Positions 1-6,186 of a stretch of DNA of 16,189 nt are shown piece by piece. The DNA is from Holtiella tumoricola (GTDB lineage: Bacteria > Bacillota > Clostridia > Lachnospirales > Cellulosilyticaceae): contig NZ_JAQIFT010000072.1 in assembly GCF_027857615.1 (NCBI RefSeq), positions 1-16,189 on the forward strand. Direction: 5' to 3'. A program made the position numbers and the translations under genes. The notes under the pieces were generated by a model that saw only the letters and a list, made by a program, of their open reading frames with translations, did no database searches and was not told the DNA's origin. Within the stretch, counting starts at the first letter, position 1, and every line of letters starts with the position of its first letter.

Positions 1-102
1 TGTATTAAAGGTGTAGCCGATACAACTACTCCAAGTTGTGGCTGCGGCTGTGGCTGTAATAGACCACAACCAAGAAATACAAATTGTGGCTGGAATAACT
101 AG
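1..102 (+). CDS. 3' end of a Cys-Gly-rich small protein gene (partial)
   Basis: The window opens inside a reading frame of 33 codons that ends at TAG (100-102). The peptide carries a run of four Cys separated by Gly, then an NRPQPRNT motif and a CGWNN tail. It is a paralogue of the complete gene that follows at 142. The first 33 bases are identical to bases 316-348, and a 24-base block ending in the NRPQPRNT codons is also identical. The two copies differ in the number of Cys-Gly units (four Cys here, six there) and in the last residues. Only 39 bases separate this stop from the next start, so the two look like a tandem duplication, probably co-transcribed. The 5' part lies outside the window. 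Function is unknown. Confidence 0.8.
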   Translation, partial: CIKGVADTTTPSCGCGCGCNRPQPRNTNCGWNN

Positions 103-141
103 TAATAAATAATTAGATAAAAATTAGGAGGGATTTTAGTT

Positions 142-429
142 ATGGCATGTTGTAATTGCGGATGTGGATGTAATGGTGGGAATAGTTGTGGATGTAACTG
201 TGGTCAGAGGAAGGGTTGTAAATGTTTAGCTAACGATGTTTATAATCTTATTCAAGAAATTCAAGATTTAGCTGAAGATTTACAAGATGCTTGGGATGCA
301 TTAGAAGATGAAGGTTGTATTAAAGGTGTAGCCGATACAACTACTCCAGGTTGTGGCTGTGGATGTGGATGTGGATGTGGATGTAATAGACCACAACCAA
401 GAAATACAGGCTGGGGATGTAATAACTAA
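142..429 (+). CDS. Cys-Gly-rich 95-residue protein of unknown function
   Basis: A strong AGGAGG site (127-132) sits nine bases before the ATG. The protein has 18 Cys in 95 residues and three visible parts. Residues 3-28 hold ten Cys spaced mostly as C-x-C. Residues 29-57 form an acidic stretch with an amphipathic helical pattern and no Cys. Residues 70-82 are six strictly alternating Gly-Cys units, followed by an NRPQPRNT linker and a final Cys at 93. There is no signal peptide or membrane segment. Dense C-x-C spacing fits metal binding (metallothionein-like) or disulfide cross-linking, as in Cys-rich coat or exosporium proteins of spore formers. Neither role is proven. The gene is the second member of a tandem pair and is followed by a strong terminator. 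Confidence 0.85.
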   Translation: MACCNCGCGCNGGNSCGCNCGQRKGCKCLANDVYNLIQEIQDLAEDLQDAWDALEDEGCIKGVADTTTPGCGCGCGCGCGCNRPQPRNTGWGCNN

Positions 430-459
430 TTATTATTTGAATAGTAAATAACTATAGAA

Positions 460-510
460 GGGTCCTTTTCATAGAGGTTAGTAGACTATGAAAAGGGCCT
501 AAATTTATTT
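460..510 (+). terminator. Rho-independent terminator after the Cys-Gly gene pair
   Basis: A 15-base-pair stem (460-474 with 486-500, two G-T pairs) encloses an 11-base loop and is followed by an A/T tract (501-510). It lies 30 bases after the stop of the 95-residue gene and isolates that pair from the downstream cluster. Confidence 0.75.
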
Positions 511-592
511 AATTGGATAAAATAAGCTATTAGGTAGCGTTTATGATGACGATATAGTAAATAGGATATAGGATAAAGCAGGAGGAAAAATT

Positions 593-1270
593 ATGTTCTT
601 TAATTTTAAGAAGAAAATGCCAAATCAAAAGGCTCACGATATAGAGATAAATGTTTCACGCCAAGTGATTAATGAAAGAGAAAAAATAGTAAAAAGTATA
701 ATGGAGCAAAAGAAATTACCTATACTTGTTATAGATAAGAGTTGGTATAATGTCAAAGAACTTATTATAAATGAAGTGATTGAACAAAAAGAAAAGGAAC
801 TTGTTGATTGTTTAAAAGAACAAGGTAGCCTAAATAATGCTCTAAAAGAAAACCATGCAGTAAAACAAAATTTATTAAAAAAAGTATTAGAAGTAAGTGA
901 AGCTATTAATAGTAAGGGAGATAGTAAAAGGGAAGCAGAGCTAGATACTTTACATCAAGCTATTACTAAAATAAATAATGATGTAGAGAGTCAAGAAACG
1001 AGGCTTGAAGAGGTTCAAGGTTTGATAGAGTCAACGAATAGAGACTTGACAGAAGAAGCAGTAGCGTTAAGCTATACTTATATGGAAAGTTATAAAGAAA
1101 CAAGTAGCCAGCTACAAGAGGAAATAGATATTCTGCGAGCAAAGTTATTAGAAAAGGCAACTGAAAAGAAACAATACGATCAAAAGATAACAACCCTTTA
1201 CCATTACTTACATAATATAGTAGGCTATAAGCATATTGATAAATTGGATAAGAAATTAGGTGATTCATAA
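593..1270 (+). CDS. Coiled-coil protein of unknown function, first gene of the acpS-alr cluster
   Basis: This 225-residue, highly charged protein has an AGGAGG site (580-585) seven bases before its ATG. Residues about 55-200 are rich in Glu, Lys, Gln and Leu with heptad-like spacing, indicating a long, perhaps interrupted coiled coil. A short hydrophobic patch (LPILVID, residues 42-48) precedes it. There is no signal peptide, transmembrane helix or recognisable catalytic motif. Only two bases separate its TAA from the GTG of acpS, so the two are almost certainly co-transcribed and possibly translationally coupled. I do not recognise the family. A scaffold or structural role is suggested by composition alone. 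An opposite-strand frame at 966-1388 is a shadow. Confidence 0.8.
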   Translation: MFFNFKKKMPNQKAHDIEINVSRQVINEREKIVKSIMEQKKLPILVIDKSWYNVKELIINEVIEQKEKELVDCLKEQGSLNNALKENHAVKQNLLKKVLEVSEAINSKGDSKREAELDTLHQAITKINNDVESQETRLEEVQGLIESTNRDLTEEAVALSYTYMESYKETSSQLQEEIDILRAKLLEKATEKKQYDQKITTLYHYLHNIVGYKHIDKLDKKLGDS

Positions 1271-1272
1271 AA

Positions 1273-1653
1273 GTGATTATAGGAATAGGGAATGACATAG
1301 TAGAGGTTAAACGTATTAAGCGAGCGACTGAACGTACAGAGTCATTTGTAGATAAGCTTTTAACGGCAGAGGAAAAAGAGCGTGTCATAAAAGTTGATAA
1401 GATAAAGTTTGAATCTATTGCAGGTATTTTTGCAGCTAAAGAAGCTGTAAGTAAAGCACTTGGAACAGGATTTGTAGCTTTTGAGTTGAGAGATATTGAA
1501 GTGAGAAAAGATGAAAATGGTAAACCTTGGGTGAAGTTATATGGAGGAGCATTAGAACTATGTAATCAACTTGGAGCCACACATATACACCTTACTATTT
1601 CTCATACTAAGGAGTACGCTACGGCGGTTGCTATTTTAGAAAAGGGGAACTAA
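1273..1653 (+). CDS. acpS: Holo-[acyl-carrier-protein] synthase
   Basis: AcpS transfers the 4'-phosphopantetheine arm of coenzyme A onto a serine of apo-ACP, activating it for fatty acid synthesis in the cytoplasm. The 126-residue length is normal. The N-terminal GIGNDIVEV motif contains the metal-binding Asp8. FAAKEAVSKALGTG (53-66) contains the catalytic Glu57 and the CoA-binding Lys and Ser. The C-terminal LTISHT (107-112) closes the fold. The start is GTG, two bases after the previous stop, preceded by AGGTGA inside the end of the upstream gene. That start is the right one because the family begins with M-I-x-G-I-G. The next gene begins one base after the stop, and the order acpS then nnr is common in Clostridia. 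Confidence 0.97.
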   Translation: MIIGIGNDIVEVKRIKRATERTESFVDKLLTAEEKERVIKVDKIKFESIAGIFAAKEAVSKALGTGFVAFELRDIEVRKDENGKPWVKLYGGALELCNQLGATHIHLTISHTKEYATAVAILEKGN

Positions 1654-1654
1654 G

Positions 1655-3193
1655 ATGAAGCTTGGAACAAAAAGAGAAATGAATCAGTTAGATGAGATGG
1701 CCATTTCAAATTATTTAATACCAAGTGTATTGTTAATGGAGCAAGCTGCAAGTAGATTATATGAGTATATAAGCCAAGAACATAGTGGAAAGGAAATACT
1801 TATCCTTTGTGGTCCGGGGAATAATGGAGGAGATGGTTTAGCACTTGCAAGGCAACTTGTTTGCTTGGGTAAAGAAAATGTAACGATTGGGTTTGTTGCA
1901 GATTCAGAGAAGCTCTCAAGAGATGGTAAGTGTTATCAGGCAATTTGTGAAAAGTTGTGTATTCCATCTATAAGTTTACTAGATGAACAAGATAAATTAT
2001 ATACAGTTATTGAAAGTTCAGATGTTATTGTAGATGGCATATTTGGAACGGGTCTAACAAGAGTTGTAGAGGGTGCAACCAAAGCGTTATTTGTGAGAGT
2101 CAATCAATCAAAAGCCTTTAAAGTGAGTATAGATATACCTTCAGGTATCCAATGTGATACAGGAGTAATATTAGGAGAAGCTATTAAAGCTGATTGTACG
2201 ATTACTTTTCAACTAGGTAAGGTAGGACAATTTGTCTATCCGGGCTTAGAATATTGTGGTGAACTTAGAGTTGTAGATATTGGTATTCCACAAGCACTAG
2301 TAGAAGGAATGGCATGTAGTCATTATGTTATTGAAGAACAGTTAGCTTCTAAGCTACTTCCAAGGAGACCTATCAGAAGTAATAAAGGGACCTATGGTAA
2401 GGTTCTTGTAATTGGTGGGCAAATAGGAATGAGTGGTGCCATCTGTATGACAAGCCTGGGTGCTATGAGGGTAGGGGCAGGACTAGTTACAATGGCTGTA
2501 CCTAAATCACTTACCCAGATAGTAGAGCAGAAGGTAACAGAGGCTATGACATTACCGCTTCCTGAACAAGATGGACATTTAAGTAGTCAAGCGGCAGATG
2601 TACTCAAAGAGATCATAGCTAGGTATAGTGTAATTGCAATAGGGCCTGGACTTGGGCGGGATATAAGCGCACAAAGAATAATGGAAGTCGTACTGGCTAA
2701 TGATAGGCCTACTCTTGTAGATGCAGATGGGTTATATGCTTTAAAGCCTTATTTAGAACAAATGAAGCTACGTAAGACGCCTCTCATCTTAACACCTCAT
2801 GTAGGAGAAATGAGTATGCTATGTGAAGTAAGTGTTGAAGAAATTTTGAAAGATCCAATGAAATATGCTAGGAATTTTAGTAAGCGATATGGTGTAATTA
2901 CTGTATTAAAGTTGGAGAGGATGTTTATAGTAGATCCTGCAAGTGAAACGCTTTATATAACAGCTAAAGGGCATCAGGCGGTTGCTAAAGGTGGAGCTGG
3001 GGATGTTTTAACAGGATTTATTACAGGTATATTAGCTTGTAATAATAAACCTCTAGAAGCAGCCCTTCTTGGAGCATATTTACATGGAGATACTAGCTTA
3101 CATGTAGTAGAACATAAAGGTATATATAGTGTATTACCTACAGATTTACTTGATTATGTAGGAGATAGTTTTAAGAATTTAATGAGTTTGTAA
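1655..3193 (+). CDS. nnr: Bifunctional NAD(P)H-hydrate epimerase / ADP-dependent NAD(P)H-hydrate dehydratase
   Basis: The enzyme repairs NADH and NADPH damaged by hydration: the epimerase interconverts the R and S hydrates and the dehydratase restores the cofactor using ADP. At 512 residues it has the full fused length. The YjeF-N epimerase domain (about 1-215) shows GPGNNGGDG (53-61), VDGIFGTGL (126-134) and SIDIPSG (158-164). The ribokinase-like dehydratase domain (about 230-510) shows KGTYGKVLVIGG (244-255), GPGLGR (330-335), DADGL (356-360), PHVGEM (381-386) and GGAGD (446-450) with the conserved Asp450. It starts one base after acpS, consistent with a shared transcript. No truncation or missing key residue was seen. 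Confidence 0.97.
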   Translation: MKLGTKREMNQLDEMAISNYLIPSVLLMEQAASRLYEYISQEHSGKEILILCGPGNNGGDGLALARQLVCLGKENVTIGFVADSEKLSRDGKCYQAICEKLCIPSISLLDEQDKLYTVIESSDVIVDGIFGTGLTRVVEGATKALFVRVNQSKAFKVSIDIPSGIQCDTGVILGEAIKADCTITFQLGKVGQFVYPGLEYCGELRVVDIGIPQALVEGMACSHYVIEEQLASKLLPRRPIRSNKGTYGKVLVIGGQIGMSGAICMTSLGAMRVGAGLVTMAVPKSLTQIVEQKVTEAMTLPLPEQDGHLSSQAADVLKEIIARYSVIAIGPGLGRDISAQRIMEVVLANDRPTLVDADGLYALKPYLEQMKLRKTPLILTPHVGEMSMLCEVSVEEILKDPMKYARNFSKRYGVITVLKLERMFIVDPASETLYITAKGHQAVAKGGAGDVLTGFITGILACNNKPLEAALLGAYLHGDTSLHVVEHKGIYSVLPTDLLDYVGDSFKNLMSL

Positions 3194-3318
3194 AGTTTAT
3201 CATATATTAACCTTCAGACGAGTATATTATTTATAGAGGAAATGAATGTGAGTGCACCAAAGAGTACGCTTGGATGTGATTAAACCCTTCCTTTTCATAC
3301 TTGTTTAGGAGGTTTTTT

Positions 3319-3897
3319 ATGTACAAATTAAAAAGAATTTTGGTAATTGGCTGTATTCTCTTGTTAGCAGGTGCTGTATGGGGATGCCAAAATCCAGCAT
3401 TAGGTACAAAAAGTGTTCAAAGTATAGAGGATATGCTTAAGAACTTAAAAAATTATGAATCAGACCTATCAATAACGTTTACAAAAAACAAAGATGAGAG
3501 TAACATTAAGGTGAAGCAAGTTTATAATGAAGATGGTACTTATCAAACGACTATTTTAGAACCTGAAAGATTAAAAGGTTATTGTACGACCTATGATGGG
3601 AATACAATGTCAGAGTATCATCCTTCAACAGGGGAAACCATTCAAACAAAAGTTAGTCCTGTTTTAAATCAGCTTTTATTTGGAACCTTTGTTAAACAGT
3701 ACAAAGAGAATCCAGCACAAGCTACGGATTCTACAATTACAATTCCAATACCAGGCAGATTTAGATATATGGCAAGCGAAAAAGTATGGTTTGATGAACA
3801 GACAAAATACCCAAAGAAAATGGAAATATACGATACAGAAGGCAACCTTACAATATCTATTGTATTTGAAAGTTTTGGGTATAATAGTATAAAGTAA
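3319..3897 (+). CDS. LolA-fold sporulation/germination lipoprotein, GerS/YdcC-like
   Basis: The 192-residue protein starts with a lipoprotein-type signal: basic MYKLKR, a hydrophobic core, then VWGC with Cys23 as the likely lipidated residue. Trp before Gly makes this lipobox imperfect. The mature part is mostly predicted beta strand (Y-x-S-D-L-S-I-T-F, Y-H-P-S-T-G-E and W-F-D-E motifs), as in LolA/LolB-fold carriers. Its place directly before alr and after acpS-nnr matches Bacillus ydcC and Clostridioides gerS, a lipoprotein needed with CwlD for cortex modification and germination. The role here is inferred from that order. The ATG at 3319 is chosen because AGGAGG (3307-3312) lies six bases upstream; an earlier in-frame TTG at 3301 would put that site inside the gene. 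The 21-base gap to alr suggests co-transcription. Confidence 0.75.
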   Translation: MYKLKRILVIGCILLLAGAVWGCQNPALGTKSVQSIEDMLKNLKNYESDLSITFTKNKDESNIKVKQVYNEDGTYQTTILEPERLKGYCTTYDGNTMSEYHPSTGETIQTKVSPVLNQLLFGTFVKQYKENPAQATDSTITIPIPGRFRYMASEKVWFDEQTKYPKKMEIYDTEGNLTISIVFESFGYNSIK

Positions 3898-3918
3898 GGT
3901 CTTAAAAGGAGGCTCAAT

Positions 3919-5046
3919 ATGTTATCTCTAAGACCACGCGTTGTAGCAGAAGTAAGTACAGAAGCTATTAGGCATAATTACCACGAAATCAGAAAAGTTA
4001 TTCCTCACAATACTCAAATAATGAGTATCGTTAAAGCAGATGGCTATGGTCATGGTGCAATCGAAATTGCTAAGATTTTTCAGGATGAAGGCGCAGATTG
4101 TTTTGCAGTTGCCATTGCAAAAGAAGGGGAAGAACTAAGAGAGGCTGGTATAGAAAAACCTATTTTAGTATTAGGATACACACCTGCTGCAGATATTGAA
4201 GCATTAATTCAATATGACTTGACTCAAACTGTATTTTCTTATGAAATGGCAGAATTTATTTCAGAAGAAGCAGCTAAGTTTAATAAATCTGTTAATGTGC
4301 ATATTAAAGTAGATACAGGGATGGGACGTATTGGCTTTTTAGCAGATCCGCAAAGTGTGGAAGAGATTAAACGCATTGCCACATTGCCAAACATTAATAT
4401 GGAGGGGATTTTTACTCATTTTTCTACTGCAGATGAGAGTGATCCTTCTTATACAAAAGAACAGTGGAGCATTTTTACAGGTTTTCTAAATGAACTCCAT
4501 GAAGCAGGTATAGAATTCCCTATTGTGCATGCAGCCAATAGTGCAGCAGTAATGGTACATAGCTATGCATATGTCAACATGGTAAGACCAGGGATTATTA
4601 TGTATGGTTATTACCCGTCTGATTATTTATTTGGAAAGAAAATTAACTTACAACCAGCTATGACCTTAAAGACACAAGTTGTACATGTAAAGACTTTAGG
4701 GGAAGGGCATTATATTGGTTATGGTAGAAAGTTCTGTACACCTAGAGAGATGAAGGTTGCAACGATTCCTATTGGGTATGCAGATGGTTATTCTAGAAGA
4801 CTTTCTAATAAAGGGCGGGTGCTCATAAGAGGTCAGTACGCTAATGTTCTTGGTAATATTTGCATGGATCAATTTATGGTAGATGTAACCCATATCGATG
4901 ATATTAGTGTAGGGGACGAAGTTGTTGTATTTGGAAGCCAAGGAGATAAGACAGTATCTATCGAAGAATTAGCTAGATTAACAGATACAATTAACTATGA
5001 AATCATGTGTATGATAGGTAAAAGAGTCCCACGTATTTATGTATAA
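3919..5046 (+). CDS. alr: Alanine racemase
   Basis: This PLP enzyme interconverts L- and D-alanine, supplying D-Ala for peptidoglycan; D-Ala and L-Ala also matter in spore germination. The 375-residue length is typical. Lys39 in VKADGYGHG is the PLP-binding lysine. Arg137 (GMGRIG), Arg223 (VRPGIIMYG) and Tyr268 (IGYGRKF) correspond to the Geobacillus residues Arg136, Arg219 and the catalytic Tyr265. GYADGY (286-291) and NICMDQFMVD (313-322) complete the C-terminal beta domain. An AAAGGAGG site lies seven bases before the ATG. The C-terminal PRIYV is intact, so the short downstream antitoxin was not created by truncation of alr. Confidence 0.97.
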   Translation: MLSLRPRVVAEVSTEAIRHNYHEIRKVIPHNTQIMSIVKADGYGHGAIEIAKIFQDEGADCFAVAIAKEGEELREAGIEKPILVLGYTPAADIEALIQYDLTQTVFSYEMAEFISEEAAKFNKSVNVHIKVDTGMGRIGFLADPQSVEEIKRIATLPNINMEGIFTHFSTADESDPSYTKEQWSIFTGFLNELHEAGIEFPIVHAANSAAVMVHSYAYVNMVRPGIIMYGYYPSDYLFGKKINLQPAMTLKTQVVHVKTLGEGHYIGYGRKFCTPREMKVATIPIGYADGYSRRLSNKGRVLIRGQYANVLGNICMDQFMVDVTHIDDISVGDEVVVFGSQGDKTVSIEELARLTDTINYEIMCMIGKRVPRIYV

Positions 5047-5090
5047 TTTTAAAAAAGTTGGCAAAAGGTATGCATGAGGGAGTGATTTAA

Positions 5091-5279
5091 ATGATTCATC
5101 CAAGTGAACATACAAAGGGAGAAACTTCCTTAAAGCACAATACAGAAAAAGTGGATTTAGATACCATGAGAAGAGGCTATCAAGAGATGGCAGCTTTAAA
5201 TTTATCGTTATCAAAGTTATACTTTGAAGTAGAAAGAGAGGTCGAATCCTATTACGACCACGCCACGGAGTGTGAGTAG
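5091..5279 (+). CDS. Short NdoAI/MazE-type antitoxin lacking the DNA-binding domain
   Basis: The 62-residue protein matches only the C-terminal, toxin-binding half of Bacillus EndoAI. The segment MRRGYQEMAALNLSLS (26-41) parallels the RRGYMEMAKINLNIS region recalled from EndoAI, followed by an acidic helix (EVEREVE). The family normally begins with a ribbon-helix-helix DNA-binding domain of about 45 residues; none is present. An in-frame TAA (5088-5090) sits directly before the ATG, and only 44 bases separate the gene from the alr stop, so the domain cannot be hidden by a misread start. A weak GAGGGAGTG site precedes the ATG. The stop is one base from the ndoA ATG, the usual antitoxin-toxin coupling. 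It probably still neutralises NdoA but should not autoregulate by binding DNA. Confidence 0.75.
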   Translation: MIHPSEHTKGETSLKHNTEKVDLDTMRRGYQEMAALNLSLSKLYFEVEREVESYYDHATECE

Positions 5280-5280
5280 A

Positions 5281-5628
5281 ATGCAGGTGAAACGTGGAGA
5301 TATATTTTATGCAGATTTAAGTCCAGTTATAGGTTCTGAACAAGGTGGGGTAAGGCCAGTTTTAGTGATTCAAAATGACGTAGGCAATAAGTTTAGCCCA
5401 ACTGTTATATGTGCAGCCATTACTTCCAATGTTCACAAAACTAAAATGCCAACCCATGTAGAAATTAATGCAACACAATATGAACTTGTACGTAATTCAG
5501 TCATATTGCTTGAACAAATTCGAACAATTGATAAAAGACGTCTCAAAGAGAAAATATGTCATTTAGAAGATGACTTTATGAGGCTTGTGGATAAAGCACT
5601 TAAGCAAAGTTTAGCACTAGATACATAA
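5281..5628 (+). CDS. ndoA: MazF/PemK-family endoribonuclease toxin NdoA
   Basis: NdoA cleaves mRNA at specific sequences (UACAU in Bacillus) and slows growth when free of its antitoxin. The 115-residue length is standard. VKRGDI opens the SH3-like barrel. Arg25 in GGVRPVLVIQND and Thr48 in AAITS are the catalytic pair at the same positions as in the Bacillus enzyme. LLEQIRTIDKRRL (78-90) is strongly conserved. I choose ATG 5281 over the GTG at 5272 because a GGAG site (5267-5270) lies ten bases upstream and MQVKRGD matches the family start. The gene is last in the cluster, with a terminator beginning six bases after its stop. Confidence 0.96.
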   Translation: MQVKRGDIFYADLSPVIGSEQGGVRPVLVIQNDVGNKFSPTVICAAITSNVHKTKMPTHVEINATQYELVRNSVILLEQIRTIDKRRLKEKICHLEDDFMRLVDKALKQSLALDT

Positions 5629-5633
5629 TGCAC

Positions 5634-5664
5634 AAGCGAGGCTGGTTCACTAGTCTCGCTTTTT
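5634..5664 (+). terminator. Rho-independent terminator after ndoA
   Basis: A 12-bp stem (5634-5645 with 5650-5661, including two G-T pairs) closes a TTCA tetraloop and runs into T5660-T5664. It ends the acpS-alr-ndoA cluster and rules out a start at 5628 for the next protein. Confidence 0.85.
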
Positions 5665-5674
5665 GTGATACAAT
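5646..5674 (+). promoter_or_regulatory. Possible sigma-A promoter for the zinc-ribbon gene and clpC
   Basis: TACAAT (5669-5674) is a good -10 box with a weak -35, TTCACT (5646-5651), at a 17-base spacing. The -35 would fall in the loop and 3' arm of the ndoA terminator. The position fits a start about 20 bases before the gene, but the -35 match is poor. Confidence 0.35.
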
Positions 5675-5699
5675 TAAGAAAATGGAGGCGATGTTGAAT

Positions 5700-6164
5700 A
5701 TGAAAGATATAATTGATAAGCTTAGTTCAAGTCTTAAAAATACTTGTAAAGAAGCATTAGACCAAACTCAAAAAACTGTAGATCAAGCGAAATATCGTAG
5801 TGACATTTTAACTCTGAAAAATGAACTAAAGAAACTTTATCAAAAACTAGGTGAAGTTTATTATAAAAACTATATGGAAGGGAAAGTGGAAGAAACACCA
5901 GATGCCCTTTGTAATCGTATTTCAAGTCTTACACAAGAGTTAGAAAAACTTGAAAAAGAAGTTGAGCAAACAGTTAATGTACAAAAAGATAGTTTTGATG
6001 CTTATAAAAGAGAAGTGCGTCAAACATGGAATGAAGACCAACCTACCTATGCCAGTGTAAAAAGAGATGAGAATGGTATTAAAATTCTTAAATTTTGTCC
6101 ACATTGTAATATAGGTAATCCACCAGAAGCAGCATTTTGCATCCATTGTGGAGAGAAATTATAA
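5700..6164 (+). CDS. Coiled-coil protein with C-terminal zinc ribbon
   Basis: The protein (154 residues from ATG 5700) has a helical, charged region with coiled-coil character (about 25-100) and a C-terminal zinc ribbon: CPHC at 133-136 and CIHC at 147-150. No enzymatic motif was seen. GGAGG (5684-5688) is 11 bases before ATG 5700 and five before an in-frame TTG at 5694; ATG 5691 is too close to be well served. Starts further upstream would overlap the ndoA terminator. It lies 22 bases before clpC and is probably co-transcribed. It is not McsA, which has four CxxC pairs and a UVR motif, but it occupies a similar place next to clpC. A substrate or scaffold role with ClpC is only a guess. Confidence 0.75.
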   Translation: MKDIIDKLSSSLKNTCKEALDQTQKTVDQAKYRSDILTLKNELKKLYQKLGEVYYKNYMEGKVEETPDALCNRISSLTQELEKLEKEVEQTVNVQKDSFDAYKREVRQTWNEDQPTYASVKRDENGIKILKFCPHCNIGNPPEAAFCIHCGEKL

Positions 6165-6186
6165 CAATTGAAGCAGGAGGAAACCC

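Noticed and set aside
349..384. TGTGGN hexamer run considered as a CRISPR or regulatory repeat
   Set aside because: It is an in-frame Gly-Cys codon repeat within a gene, with no spacers.
966..1388. Open frame on the minus strand (140 codons) over the coiled-coil gene and acpS
   Set aside because: It overlaps two well-supported plus-strand genes in antisense, has no good ribosome binding site, and its composition is that of a reversed coiled-coil gene.
3242..3283. Thirteen-codon frame with a GAGGA-like site before the lipoprotein gene
   Set aside because: Too short to support, with no attenuator structure or repeated regulatory codons.
3301..3318. TTG start for the lipoprotein, adding six residues
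   Set aside because: The AGGAGG site would lie inside the gene; ATG 3319 has ideal spacing and begins the signal peptide correctly.
5628..5699. Upstream extension of the zinc-ribbon protein
   Set aside because: Most of it lies over the ndoA terminator and its first ATG overlaps the ndoA stop; the extension is not supported by a ribosome binding site.
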